From assembly GCA_025800435.1 (NCBI GenBank), contig JAOXRV010000044.1, positions 15,836 through 79,835 on the forward strand: DNA of 64,000 bases, given 5' to 3'. The notes below the pieces were generated by a model, which saw only the letters and a program-made list of their open reading frames with translations, was not told the DNA's origin and did no database searches. Positions 54,853-63,837 of this stretch are shown here, piece after piece (within the stretch, counting starts at the first letter, position 1; every line of letters begins with the position of its first letter). A program made the position numbers and the translations under genes. Origin of the DNA: Cellvibrionaceae bacterium (lineage in GTDB: Bacteria; Pseudomonadota; Gammaproteobacteria; Pseudomonadales; Cellvibrionaceae).

Positions 54853-56310
54853 ATGCACTTTATCGTTCGCCTATTTCCCGAGATCACCATTAAGAGCGCC
54901 CCAGTGCGCAAGCGCTTTGCCAGGCAGTTAAAGAATAATCTGCGGCTACTGTTAAGGCGTATCGATGACAATATCCGGATAGGCCAGGATTGGGAGAAAA
55001 TCGATATTAAGCTGGCCGCTGCCAGTGCCGAGCAGCAAAACCAGGTGGCCCTAGTGCTTGCCCGCACCCCGGGCATTGCCCACTTCTCTTTGGTGCATAA
55101 ATACCCCTTGGGCGACCAGCACGACATCTATGAAAAAACTGCCCACCATTGGGCCGCAGCGCTAGCGGGCAAAACCTTTAGCGTGCGGGTTAAGCGCACC
55201 GGTGAGCACAACTTTAGCTCTACCGATATTGAGCGCTATGTGGGCGGCGGCCTCAACCAGCACAGCGAAGCTGCCGGTGTGCGGCTAAAAAACCCCGATA
55301 TTACCGTACAGCTGGAAATCAAAGACAATCAGCTCTATGTGGTGGAAGACCGTCGCCCGGGCCTGGGTGGCTTTCCGCTGGGCACCCAGGACCCGGTGCT
55401 GTCGTTAATCTCCGGTGGCTTTGATTCCACTGTGTCCAGTTATTTATGTATGAGGCGCGGCCTGCGCACGCACTACTGCTTTTTTAACCTAGGCGGGCGC
55501 GAGCACGAGTTGGGGGTCAAAGAGGTGGCCTATTACCTGTGGAACAAGTTCGGCTCCAGCCACCGGGTGCGTTTTGTCACCATCCCGTTTGAGGCGGTGG
55601 TGACGGAGATTTTACAGCACACCAAGAACTCCCATATGGGGGTTATTCTAAAGCGTATGATGCTGCGCGCCGCCAGCCAGGTGGCCGAGCAGGCGGGAAT
55701 TGAGGCCCTGGTCACCGGTGAAAGCGTGGCCCAGGTGTCCAGCCAAACCCTAACAAACCTAAGCGTTATTGATAAAGTGACCGACGCCCTGGTGCTGCGG
55801 CCGCTGATCACCATGGATAAAAACGATATTATCACCATCAGTCGCCAGCTTGGCACCGATAAACTGGCCGCGGCGATGCCGGAATACTGTGGCGTGATCT
55901 CGAACAGGCCAACGGTAAAGGCGCGCATGGACGATGTGCTGGCGCAGGAGGCGCGCTTTGATTTCGGTGTGCTGGAGGCCGCCGTGGCGGCCTGCCGGGT
56001 ACAGCAGATAGACGAAGTGATGGCCGACCTGGAAAACCCAGCGGCCGAGCTGGAGTTGATCCGCGAGCTGCCCGCCGGGGCGCTGGTGATTGATATTCGC
56101 CACCCCGAGGAAGAAGAACGAGCGCCCCTGGCGCTGCCCTCGGAGCAGCTGCTAAAAATACCGTTTTACAGTTTAAGCAGCCGCTTTGCCAGCTTGCCCG
56201 AGGCGGCCTATTACCTCTATTGCGATAAAGGCATACTCAGCCGCCTGCACGCCGGCCACCTGTTGGATCAGGGGCACCAAGTGGGGGTTTATCAGCCCGC
56301 TAGTCTTTAA
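54853..56310 (+). CDS. thiI: tRNA 4-thiouridine synthase ThiI
   Basis: Adenylates and thiolates U8 of tRNA, and in enterics also supplies sulfur for thiazole synthesis. 485 residues: ferredoxin-like and THUMP domains (about 1-165), PP-loop LISGGFDSTVSSYL (about 185-198), MPEYCGVIS with the acceptor Cys, and a C-terminal rhodanese domain whose Cys is in LYCDKGILSR. The rhodanese tail is the enteric-type, bifunctional form. Divergent from glnA; overlaps the convergent DUF4920 gene by 11 bases. Confidence 0.97.
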   Translation: MHFIVRLFPEITIKSAPVRKRFARQLKNNLRLLLRRIDDNIRIGQDWEKIDIKLAAASAEQQNQVALVLARTPGIAHFSLVHKYPLGDQHDIYEKTAHHWAAALAGKTFSVRVKRTGEHNFSSTDIERYVGGGLNQHSEAAGVRLKNPDITVQLEIKDNQLYVVEDRRPGLGGFPLGTQDPVLSLISGGFDSTVSSYLCMRRGLRTHYCFFNLGGREHELGVKEVAYYLWNKFGSSHRVRFVTIPFEAVVTEILQHTKNSHMGVILKRMMLRAASQVAEQAGIEALVTGESVAQVSSQTLTNLSVIDKVTDALVLRPLITMDKNDIITISRQLGTDKLAAAMPEYCGVISNRPTVKARMDDVLAQEARFDFGVLEAAVAACRVQQIDEVMADLENPAAELELIRELPAGALVIDIRHPEEEERAPLALPSEQLLKIPFYSLSSRFASLPEAAYYLYCDKGILSRLHAGHLLDQGHQVGVYQPASL

Positions 56311-56764
56311 TCGTGACACCGCTGGGCTTTAAGCGGTAGACCACCATGCCTTCGGTGACACTGGCAGGGTCAAAGCTCTGCTTTTGTTCGGCCGCCTCAT
56401 GGGCCAGGTGGGCGCGGGTCTTGGCCAGGTCTAAGTTCAGCTTTTGCAGTTCACCGGTGGCGTAGGCGGTTTTGCCGCGGGCGCTCAGTGGGAACACCAT
56501 ATCGCCGTCTTTTACCTTGATTTTCAGGCTGCTGCCGCCCTCGTTGGTCACCAGCTCGGCCCAGCAGCCGCGCTTTTTGCACACATCCACCACCTTGCCT
56601 TCAACGGTAATGGTCTTGCCCATATATTGCTCGGGGTTGGCCATTACGGTTTCCACCGCGATCAGGTCTTTCATTACCGCGCCGCTGCCAAATTGTTGGT
56701 CGGCGATGGCGGCGCCTGCCACCAGGCTAAGGCCGAGGGCTAGGGTGCTGAGAAACTTTTTCAT
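56300..56764 (-). CDS. DUF4920 family exported protein
   Basis: 154 residues with a signal peptide (about 1-21, ends GAAIA). OB-like domain: MGKTITVEGKVVDVCKKRGCWAELVTNEGGSSLKIKVKDGDMVFPLSARGKTAYATGEL, with a conserved CKKRGCW pair of cysteines that might bind metal. Periplasmic, function unknown. Its 3' end overlaps thiI. Confidence 0.86.
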   Translation of the reverse strand: MKKFLSTLALGLSLVAGAAIADQQFGSGAVMKDLIAVETVMANPEQYMGKTITVEGKVVDVCKKRGCWAELVTNEGGSSLKIKVKDGDMVFPLSARGKTAYATGELQKLNLDLAKTRAHLAHEAAEQKQSFDPASVTEGMVVYRLKPSGVTIKD

Positions 56765-57060
56765 GGGCTTACCTTTGTCTGCTGTTAAATTTGTTTGTGC
56801 GCTACAACTTCACGCCAAGCCGCTGTAGCGGGCCTGTTCAAGGGCGGCTAAATCATAGTGTCTATCATTTGTTGTGGCAAACGATTAACAGACCGCCTTG
56901 GTATTACTTACCTCAATATCACCTACGTTAGTGTGCAGTTACAAACCCTGGGTTGTTATTTATACGGCGATATTAAAATTGTCTAATAAATTAATCGCAA
57001 GTATAATTATTCTTATTACTATTATTTTAATTCATAAGTATTACCTGGAGAGTCCCCTAA

Positions 57061-59571
57061 ATGAAAAACCGTGCAATATTGGCACTGGGCTTAGTTTTTA
57101 GTCTTAGCCCCTTGTCTGCAGCCATTGCCCAAACCAACCAAAGCCAAGCGGTCGACCTAGGCAAGGTCGATGTGGTCGAAGAAGTGGAGGCCGACAGCGT
57201 GGCCGCAGCCCAGCCCGATAGTGGCGAGGGCGTAGAAAATGGCAGCACCAGCCTATCCAGCGCCGCCATTACCGAGCTGGGGCGAGGTGATTTTGATACC
57301 ACCGAAATATTTAGCGCCTTACCATTTGTGCAAATGGATAATGAGCGTCGGGTGGCCACCGGCAAATCGATCCAATCCCTGGCGCCGGCTAATTTTGCTA
57401 TTGCCGGGGGCAATTACTACAACAACAATATTATGATTAACGGTGTTGGCGCTAACTCGGTGATGGATGTCAGTAATACCAACCCGCTCAATGCTAATGA
57501 AGTGGCCGGGCAAACCGCCCAAACGGTCTATTTAGATCCCAGCCTAATTGGCGATATTGTGGTGCAAGATAGCAATATTTCAGCAGAGTACGGCGAGTTC
57601 AGTGGCGGTGTTGTTGAAATGAATGTGCGCCAGCCCAAAGATGAGTTTAGCGTGACGCTCAGCGCCGCTATGCAGACCGATAGCTGGGTTGATTATTTAC
57701 TCGACCCGGATAACCGCCCCGACAACAGTGCTGACTTGCCAGAGCCGTCGGTATTTGAAAAATACAAAACCTCACTCAGTGTCGATATCCCGGTGAATGA
57801 GCGGTTTAAAATGCTGGCCGCTTATTCGCGCATTGAATCCGAGGTTGATTACTACTTAATTGATGGCTACAGCACTGCACCGCGTGGCAATGGCACCGTG
57901 TCTGAAAATTTCTTGTTAAAAGGGGTTTACGCCATCAGCGAAAACCTGGAGGCAGAGGGCCAAGTAATTTACACGCCCTATGACAGTGAATCCCAGTCTG
58001 CGGCGGGTATCGACAACCTGTATGTCGGTGCCTCCGATGGCGCCCAGGCCTATTTTAAACTCAGTGGCGCGAGTGGCGATATGGATTGGGAAACGCAGCT
58101 GGCCTACAGCCGCAGTGACGCTGGCCGAACCGCGCCGAATATTAACTACAGTTTACCCTCGGCGGCGCCATCGGTTGATTGGTGCAGCAGAAGAAACTGT
58201 ACTCGCGGTGGCTTAGGGGCCCTGGACCAAGAGCAGGAAGATTGGACCTTCGACGTTAAAGTGGCCCAACCTCTGTGGCAGGGCGAGCTGCGCTACGGTG
58301 CGGAACTGTCTAAGATTGAGGCTCATAAATCACGCCCCCAAGATGTGTACGCTTATTCGCGCGCTAAAATCTATGCGAAGCTGGATTGCCCAAGCGGTGA
58401 TCTGGGTTGTGTTGATGACGAGTATATAACCGGCCAATATCAATTGTGGGCAGCTTATAGCGCCGATATCAAACTCAATAAGCGCATTGTTTGGGCTGAG
58501 TTCCAGCGTGAATTTGGCGAGTTTGATGTGCGTGCTGGCCTGCGTTACAGCCACGACGATTTTCTTGCCAATGATAATATCGCGCCACGCTTCACCGCCA
58601 GTTGGGAGTTTTTGCCCGACACCCGCCTAACCTTTGGTGCCAACCGTTATTTTGGTAAGAGCATGGTGTCTTATGCCATTCGCTCGCAATATCCTGATCG
58701 ATACATGTATCGCCGCGGTGCGGTAAAAGATGATAACGGCGTTTATCAGGCTGAGGATTGGGCGCTGTATGCTCACTCGCGCTCGACTGATTATAAACAG
58801 GCTGAGCTTGACACGCCTCACTCAGATGAGCTGACGCTCGCTCTGGAGATGCCGACTCCTTTGCGGGGCAAGTTTAAAATTGAAGCGATAAAACGCGATC
58901 ACAAAGATAGTTTTGCGCGCTCAAATGATACCCGGGTCAGTTTTAATGCTGATACAGGCAAGACTCTGTTTACCCGGCAATACGAGATCACCAATGAGGG
59001 CTTTACGGATTATGAGGCCCTGAGCTTACAGTGGCAAACCGCTTTTGATAAGCACGGTTTTGCGATAAATATGACCTGGTCAGACACCCTTGTATTTGCC
59101 GCGCAGGAAGATTATTTCGACGAAGTTGACGGCAGTGAGTTAAGCAGTGATTTTGTTTATTACAACGGCCAGGTCATTAGTAAGGCCGATGTTTCAATGA
59201 TTGAAAGTCGCAGCAATTTTGGCTCCAGTTTTCGTGGCTGGATGGCTTGGAGTGCACGCTGGTTTAACGATACCTTGAGCACTAATGCCAGCTTGCACTA
59301 CAACAGTACATCGAGAGAGATTGCAGACAGCAGGGAAAACATAAGCATTGATGATGAACAATTTGATGTTTATACCGTGCAGCGCCGGGATGACCACACC
59401 AATGTTAAACTCAGTGCTGAATACGAGCTGTTTGACAGTGATAGTGGCCGCGCAGTTTTACAACTCAAGGCGGACAACATCTTTAATAATCGACCTCACA
59501 CTAAGATTAGTCTCAGCAACCCTTACCAGCTGGGCCGCTCTTTCTGGCTGGGTTTTAGTTACACTTACTAA
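57061..59571 (+). CDS. TonB-dependent receptor, iron-block
   Basis: 836 residues. Signal peptide about 1-24, TonB-box-like VDLGKVDVVEE, plug about 60-190 (FSALPFVQMDNERRVATGK, IMINGVGANSVMDVSNTNPL, SAEYGEFSGGVVEMNV), then a large barrel ending in FWLGFSYTY, a normal barrel terminus. GGAG lies about 13 bases before the ATG. Neighbouring exbB-exbD-tonB genes and Fur-boxed genes point to iron or siderophore uptake, but the substrate is not evident. The AT-rich upstream region (56880-57040) has only weak Fur-box similarity. Confidence 0.92.
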   Translation: MKNRAILALGLVFSLSPLSAAIAQTNQSQAVDLGKVDVVEEVEADSVAAAQPDSGEGVENGSTSLSSAAITELGRGDFDTTEIFSALPFVQMDNERRVATGKSIQSLAPANFAIAGGNYYNNNIMINGVGANSVMDVSNTNPLNANEVAGQTAQTVYLDPSLIGDIVVQDSNISAEYGEFSGGVVEMNVRQPKDEFSVTLSAAMQTDSWVDYLLDPDNRPDNSADLPEPSVFEKYKTSLSVDIPVNERFKMLAAYSRIESEVDYYLIDGYSTAPRGNGTVSENFLLKGVYAISENLEAEGQVIYTPYDSESQSAAGIDNLYVGASDGAQAYFKLSGASGDMDWETQLAYSRSDAGRTAPNINYSLPSAAPSVDWCSRRNCTRGGLGALDQEQEDWTFDVKVAQPLWQGELRYGAELSKIEAHKSRPQDVYAYSRAKIYAKLDCPSGDLGCVDDEYITGQYQLWAAYSADIKLNKRIVWAEFQREFGEFDVRAGLRYSHDDFLANDNIAPRFTASWEFLPDTRLTFGANRYFGKSMVSYAIRSQYPDRYMYRRGAVKDDNGVYQAEDWALYAHSRSTDYKQAELDTPHSDELTLALEMPTPLRGKFKIEAIKRDHKDSFARSNDTRVSFNADTGKTLFTRQYEITNEGFTDYEALSLQWQTAFDKHGFAINMTWSDTLVFAAQEDYFDEVDGSELSSDFVYYNGQVISKADVSMIESRSNFGSSFRGWMAWSARWFNDTLSTNASLHYNSTSREIADSRENISIDDEQFDVYTVQRRDDHTNVKLSAEYELFDSDSGRAVLQLKADNIFNNRPHTKISLSNPYQLGRSFWLGFSYTY

Positions 59572-59597
59572 GCGTTGTTAGACTGGATTTAAACAAT

Positions 59598-59632
59598 AGC
59601 CCGGCTTGCCTCGCGTAAACCGGGCTTTTTTG
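59598..59632 (+). terminator. Terminator after the receptor gene
   Basis: AGCCCGG/CCGGGCT stem (59598-59604, 59620-59626) with a 15-base loop and a run of T to 59631, 27 bases past the receptor stop. Confidence 0.8.
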
Positions 59633-59639
59633 TAACAGG

Positions 59640-60138
59640 ATGTTGCCTATTAAGTTTAAGTGGAATCTTTCGCTGTTAGTATTGCTTCTGCTGCTGGCTG
59701 TATTGGTTTGGCTCTTTGGGTTGGCTGATAAAGTTGCGCAGCCACAAAGCTCACAGTCGCCGGCTGTTAGCTTGAACCGGCCACAAGCTGGAGTCAGCGC
59801 CTCTGACGAGATTGGTAAAGCTGGCGAGCGTAAAGCAAGCCCTGAGCAATATCCGCTTGGTCGATTTTTTGTTGCCGCAGATAGAGTCGCCATGGAGCCG
59901 TGCAGAGATCGAGGCTCAATATAAGCCAGGGAATGTGAATGTTTATACTAAGGAAGTCGTGGATGAGGCCAATAATGAGTGCTTGCGGCAGCGTAAATTT
60001 GGTCTGCAAGATCGGGAGCTTGTGGCCTTGCAATACCACGTAGAGCAAGGCGTACTAAGCCCAGAGCAGGCACTGCCGATTGTTGCCAAATATTGGCATT
60101 ACCGGCCGCCGCCGGAGCCGGTACCCTGCCGGCGATAA
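59640..60138 (+). pseudogene. Small membrane-anchored protein gene, probably frameshifted
   Basis: Frame 1 from the ATG at 59640 encodes a membrane anchor (WNLSLLVLLLLLAVLVWLFG) and a polar linker, then reads implausible Arg/Cys-rich sequence to a stop at 59924. Frame 2, open from 59776 to 60138, continues with a sensible soluble segment (SNIRLVDFLLPQIESPWSRAEIEAQYKPG ... ELVALQYHVEQGVLSPEQALPIVAKYWHYRP). A shift between about 59776 and 59830 would join them into one protein of about 165 residues. It may be a true mutation, a sequencing error or two overlapping genes. No family recognised. Confidence 0.5.
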
Positions 60139-60146
60139 GGCCCATG

Positions 60147-60848
60147 CTATTCGGCCTCGACCACGCTGTAGTTGATGTCCATTTTATAGTGGCGCCGCTG
60201 CCACTGGCTCTGTGGCGGTGCGGCGGGGTAGGGCTGGGCGCGGCGCAGTTGGCGTTTGGCGGCGCGCTCAAATAGGCGGTGGCCCCGGCGGCCACTTATT
60301 TCTGCGCGGATTAAATTGCCCTGCCGGTCAATGCTGAATTGGGTGCTGACCACTCCGGCCAGGCGGCGCTTGCGCAATTTTTGCGGGTAGCGTTTAAAGC
60401 GGTTTAAATGCTGCAGTACCTGGCTATCGTAACTGGCCACCAGACTTTGGGCGCCGCGCCGCTGGCCCTGGCCAGTTTCATTTTGTTTATTGTTTTTGCG
60501 GCTGCCATCAATTCCCTGTTTGCCTTTTTGCTCAGCTAATTTTACCGGGGTGGCGGCGGTGATGGGTTTGGGCGGCGGTTTTATCGGCGCGGGTTTGGGC
60601 TTGGGTTTTGGTCGCGGCTTTGGTTTTGGTTTTGGCTTGGGTTTGGGCAGCAGCTCGGCTGGCTGGGCTGGGCTGGGGGCAATGGCTTGGCTGCCGCGAC
60701 TGGCGGCCTGTAAACCCAGAGATATGCGGGTGGCGGCAATTTTTACCGGCGCTGGCTTGGCCGCCAGCAAACTATAGCCCCCCGCCAACAGGCCGCCGTG
60801 CACTAACAGCGAGGCCAGCAGCCAGCTGTTTAGGTGCTTGCCGCTCAC
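60147..60848 (-). CDS. tonB: TonB energy transducer
   Basis: 233 residues: N-terminal membrane segment (about 8-28), Pro-Lys repeat stretch of the KPKPKPKPRPKP type (about 70-95) spanning the periplasm, and a C-terminal TonB domain (VASYDSQVLQHLNRFKRYPQKLRKRRLAGVV, about 140-230). Overlaps exbD by four bases (ATGA) as the last gene of the peroxidase-exbB-exbD-tonB operon. Probably energises the receptors in this window. Confidence 0.93.
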   Translation of the reverse strand: MSGKHLNSWLLASLLVHGGLLAGGYSLLAAKPAPVKIAATRISLGLQAASRGSQAIAPSPAQPAELLPKPKPKPKPKPRPKPKPKPAPIKPPPKPITAATPVKLAEQKGKQGIDGSRKNNKQNETGQGQRRGAQSLVASYDSQVLQHLNRFKRYPQKLRKRRLAGVVSTQFSIDRQGNLIRAEISGRRGHRLFERAAKRQLRRAQPYPAAPPQSQWQRRHYKMDINYSVVEAE

Positions 60849-61270
60849 TGGCTTGCGGGCTCCAATAAAAAGCGCGCATCTTCTATCGCCAGGGCGCCCA
60901 ATAGCTCCAGGGTATCTACCACCCGCTGGGCCGGGGCGTTTTTATCAACCTCTAGCAGGGTGATCGGGGCTTTGCCCTTGGTGGCAATAATATTGCTCAG
61001 CGCCGCCTCGGTTTGCTTGGCGTTAAGGGTGGGGCCGCCGTTAATGCGCCAGCCCTGTGCGCTGTCCAAAATTGTCAGGGTCAGGGGCTGCTCGGGCGCC
61101 TGGCTGCTGGCGCTGGCGGCGCTACTGGGCAGCTCTAAATCCAGGGTCAGTTGGGGGGCATTGATAATCAGCATCATAAACGCGATCAAGGTGAAGATCA
61201 CATCCACCATCGGCATCATGCTGCTGTCGCCGCCACTGGCTTGGGTATCGTTTTCGCCCAGCTCAATCAT
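60845..61270 (-). CDS. exbD: ExbD/TolR family protein
   Basis: 141 residues, single membrane segment (about 22-40) in MMPMVDVIFTLIAFMMLI with the proton-conducting Asp, periplasmic C-terminal domain. Motor subunit with ExbB. Overlaps exbB by eight bases and tonB by four. Confidence 0.94.
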   Translation of the reverse strand: MIELGENDTQASGGDSSMMPMVDVIFTLIAFMMLIINAPQLTLDLELPSSAASASSQAPEQPLTLTILDSAQGWRINGGPTLNAKQTEAALSNIIATKGKAPITLLEVDKNAPAQRVVDTLELLGALAIEDARFLLEPASQ

Positions 61271-61883
61271 TGGGTTTGCTCTGGGCTTGGCTCAGGGCCA
61301 AGGAAAATTGGTTGAGAATTAACTTGGCCTCGCCCAGGCTGCGGCGAATGCGTGAAGACAGCAGCGCGTGGGCAACAATGCAAAAAGCGGCAATCACCAA
61401 CCCCACCGCTGTGGTGGAAAGGGCCTGCCATAAACCGTCGGCCACGATCGATGGCTCCACTGGCCCCTGGTGCAGGCCAATATCCCGAAACGCTCGCATC
61501 AGCCCTACTACGGTGCCCAGCAAGCCAAACATTGGCGCCAGGGTGGCCACCGTCATCAGTGCCGGCATGCGCGCCTGCAGTTGGCCCTGAATGGGCAGCA
61601 TAGCGGTCAGGGCGGCATCGTCGCGCAGCTCTTTGCTGTGGCTTTGCAATTGCCACAGTTGGGCCACCGCGGTTTGGTAAAAGGGTTGCTGGTGTTGCAA
61701 AGCCTGCCAGGCGGGCTGGTAGTCGCCCGTTTGCAGCTGGGGCAGCAGTTGTGACTGTTGGCTCGGGCTTAGGCGTTTTAATTTGCCCAGGGTAAAGCTG
61801 CGTTCCATGATCAGCGCCAGGCCAATCAAGGAGCAGAGTAATAAAGGGCTAAAGCTTACAAATAGCCAGAGAGTTGGGTTCAT
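61263..61883 (-). CDS. exbB: ExbB/TolQ family proton channel protein
   Basis: 206 residues, three membrane segments (about 8-28, 110-135, 150-175). MotA/TolQ/ExbB signature: VATLAPMFGLLGTVVGLMRAF and GLWQALSTTAVGLVIAAFCIVAHALL. Forms the channel energising TonB. Its ATG overlaps the stop of the peroxidase gene (ATGA). Confidence 0.94.
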   Translation of the reverse strand: MNPTLWLFVSFSPLLLCSLIGLALIMERSFTLGKLKRLSPSQQSQLLPQLQTGDYQPAWQALQHQQPFYQTAVAQLWQLQSHSKELRDDAALTAMLPIQGQLQARMPALMTVATLAPMFGLLGTVVGLMRAFRDIGLHQGPVEPSIVADGLWQALSTTAVGLVIAAFCIVAHALLSSRIRRSLGEAKLILNQFSLALSQAQSKPND

Positions 61884-63025
61884 AGTTTTTTAGTGGCTTG
61901 GGTGATGATCGGCGCCGCCGCCTTTGGCAGGTTTGGCGGCCTGACATAGCCGGGTCGACGGCTGATACTGTGTAAAAAGCTCTCTAGCGCGGCCAGCTCG
62001 TGGCGGTCTAGTTTTAGCGGTTTGATATGCTGCGATAGTTTCGGCCCGCCGGGCTTGGGCTTATTGCGGATGGTCATGCCGGCGTTGTACATATTGAGCA
62101 CGCCGCGCAGGCTGGGGAATAATCCATTGTGCATATAGGGGCCAGTGTGGGCTATATCGCGCAGGCTGGGGGTGCGAAATTTACCCTTGTCTTGCTCCTG
62201 ACCGGTAATATCGTAACGGCCCAAATCCTGGTAAAAGCGGCCGTAATAACTCAGGCCAATATTGTGGAATTTATCGTCGCTAAACTCTGGGCCGTTGTGG
62301 CAGTTGATACAGCGGGCCTTGGTGCGAAACAGGTGCAGGCCATGAATTTCCTGGTCGCTTAGGCGCTGGTAGTCGCCTTTTACAAAGTGGTCGAATTTGC
62401 TCGCGCGCGACACCACCGTGCGCTCAAAGGCGGCAATGGCCTTGCCCAAATGGGGGGCGTCAATGGTGTCGATACCAAAGGCCCGGCTAAACTGCTGTCG
62501 ATAGCCGGGAATAGTATTGAGGGTGACCAGCACATCCTCTAGCTTGGCATTCATCTCCACTGGGTTTTCGATGGGGCCGAGGGCCTGGGCTGCCAGCCCC
62601 TCGGCCCGGCCATCCCAAAAGTGGCGGCTAAAATAGGCGCTGTTGAGGATGCTCATGGTGTTGCGGCGGCCGGTTTGGCGCTGGGCGCCAAAGCCGTTGC
62701 GGCGGCCGTCGGCCCAGCCCAGTTGTGGGTCGTGGCAGCTGGCGCAGGCAATCTGCCCAGAGGCGGATAGGCGCGGGTCAAAAAACAGCTGTTTGCCCAA
62801 CTGCTCCACCGCTTCGGTTTGCCAAGCGGGATGCGCCAACTTGGCTAGGGGGCCGAGTTCTTGGGGGCTAACGCCTGGGTCGCTGGCCAGAGCTGGCCAG
62901 TGGCTGGGTGCCTGGCGGTACTGGGCAATTAGCTCAGCACTGGGGGCCTGGGCGGCCAGGTTGGGGGCGGCGGCTAAAAGGCCGGCCCACAACACTGCCA
63001 CCAGCCCCTTGTTTGGGCTGCACAT
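61880..63025 (-). CDS. Di-haem cytochrome c peroxidase (MauG/CcpA family)
   Basis: 381 residues, signal peptide about 1-26. Two c-type haem sites, CASCH (94-98) and CINCH (239-243), in the usual family positions; RRNTMSILNSAYFSRHFWDGR and HTGPYMHNGLFPSLRGVLNMYN (with the Met-containing region) are conserved. Acts in the periplasm, reducing peroxide or oxidising a partner. First gene of an operon with exbBD-tonB, which is unusual, and has a Fur-like box 48-60 bases upstream. An iron-oxidation or reduction role near the receptor is a possibility. Confidence 0.92.
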   Translation of the reverse strand: MCSPNKGLVAVLWAGLLAAAPNLAAQAPSAELIAQYRQAPSHWPALASDPGVSPQELGPLAKLAHPAWQTEAVEQLGKQLFFDPRLSASGQIACASCHDPQLGWADGRRNGFGAQRQTGRRNTMSILNSAYFSRHFWDGRAEGLAAQALGPIENPVEMNAKLEDVLVTLNTIPGYRQQFSRAFGIDTIDAPHLGKAIAAFERTVVSRASKFDHFVKGDYQRLSDQEIHGLHLFRTKARCINCHNGPEFSDDKFHNIGLSYYGRFYQDLGRYDITGQEQDKGKFRTPSLRDIAHTGPYMHNGLFPSLRGVLNMYNAGMTIRNKPKPGGPKLSQHIKPLKLDRHELAALESFLHSISRRPGYVRPPNLPKAAAPIITQATKKL

Positions 63026-63072
63026 AATTAGATTACTTTTATATCAAACTAAGCGTCTATTGTAATCTAAGG

Positions 63073-63085
63073 GATAATCATTATT
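63073..63085 (-). promoter_or_regulatory. Fur-like box upstream of the peroxidase-tonB operon
   Basis: GATAATCATTATT reads as the 6-1-6 Fur core GATAAT-C-ATTATC with one mismatch. 48-60 bases before the ATG at 63025. Confidence 0.65.
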
Positions 63086-63106
63086 AAGTGTGGCCTTAGC
63101 TTAAGT

Positions 63107-63655
63107 TTAGGCTGCTTGATCTGCCCCATACTCTTCGCTAATTTGCTTAACCCAGTGGCTTACCCGGGCATCGGTTTGCTCAAATTGCTGGTCTTCGTCG
63201 ATGGCCAGGCCAAAAAAGTGGCTTTTATCCGGGGAGCAGCCCAGGGATGCCTCAAAGTCGTAGCCTACCGTGGGCCAGTAGCCGATCATATTGGCGTTAA
63301 CCTTTTGCATGATTTCATGCAGCCAGCCCATCGCATCGAGGAAGTAGTCGCCGTAGCCGAGCTGGTCGCCAAGGCCGTACAGGGCCACGGTTTTGCCGCT
63401 CAGGTCAAGGCTGTTGAGCATACCGTACTGGTCTTCCCAGTCCTCTTGAATGCCGCCAAAATCCCAGGTGGGAATGCCCATAATGATAAAATCGTGGCGC
63501 TCAAAGTAGCTTTCGTCGATATCGGTAATATTGGTCATATCGACGCTGATGCCCATGGTGGCCAGCTCATCACAAATTTTTTCGCCTACATCCTCGGTAT
63601 TGCCGGTATCTGTGCCAAATATCAGGCCCACTCGGGCCTGCGCTAAATTGCTCAT
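63107..63655 (-). CDS. fldA: Flavodoxin
   Basis: FMN electron carrier of 182 residues, long-chain type, starting at the ATG 63655 (MSNLAQARVGLIFGTDTGNTEDVG); the open frame continues upstream through the Fur box and is rejected. FMN-phosphate loop GTDTGNTE (about 15-22), IMGIPTWDFGGIQEDWED with the stacking Trp, VALYGLGDQLGYGDYFLDAMG. Under iron limitation such proteins replace ferredoxin, which agrees with the Fur box upstream. Confidence 0.95.
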   Translation of the reverse strand: MSNLAQARVGLIFGTDTGNTEDVGEKICDELATMGISVDMTNITDIDESYFERHDFIIMGIPTWDFGGIQEDWEDQYGMLNSLDLSGKTVALYGLGDQLGYGDYFLDAMGWLHEIMQKVNANMIGYWPTVGYDFEASLGCSPDKSHFFGLAIDEDQQFEQTDARVSHWVKQISEEYGADQAA

Positions 63656-63693
63656 ATTGGTTCCCCTTTTATCATGCGCCAATCCAGAACTAG

Positions 63694-63712
63694 AATGATA
63701 ATGCGTATCATT
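63694..63712 (-). promoter_or_regulatory. Palindromic Fur box of the flavodoxin gene
   Basis: AATGATA-ATGCG-TATCATT, perfect 7-bp arms around a five-base centre, matching the Fur inverted repeat (TGATAAT...ATTATCA type). 39-57 bases upstream of the flavodoxin ATG. Confidence 0.8.
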
Positions 63713-63837
63713 TATTCTTGTCAAAAGTCGATTTGTGTTTTTTAGCCTAGTCTTACAAGCGGAGGCCTGGAAAACTAAAGTAAAACTGGCAGGGCCCGAT
63801 AGATAAGGCCAGTGCACACTATTTTGCTGGAGTGATA

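Noticed and set aside
56990..57030. Possible Fur box before the 836-residue receptor
   Set aside because: Only about 12 of 19 positions match in a very AT-rich stretch, no better than chance there.
63656..63817. N-terminal extension of flavodoxin
   Set aside because: It crosses the Fur box, and the flavodoxin fold begins right after the ATG at 63655.
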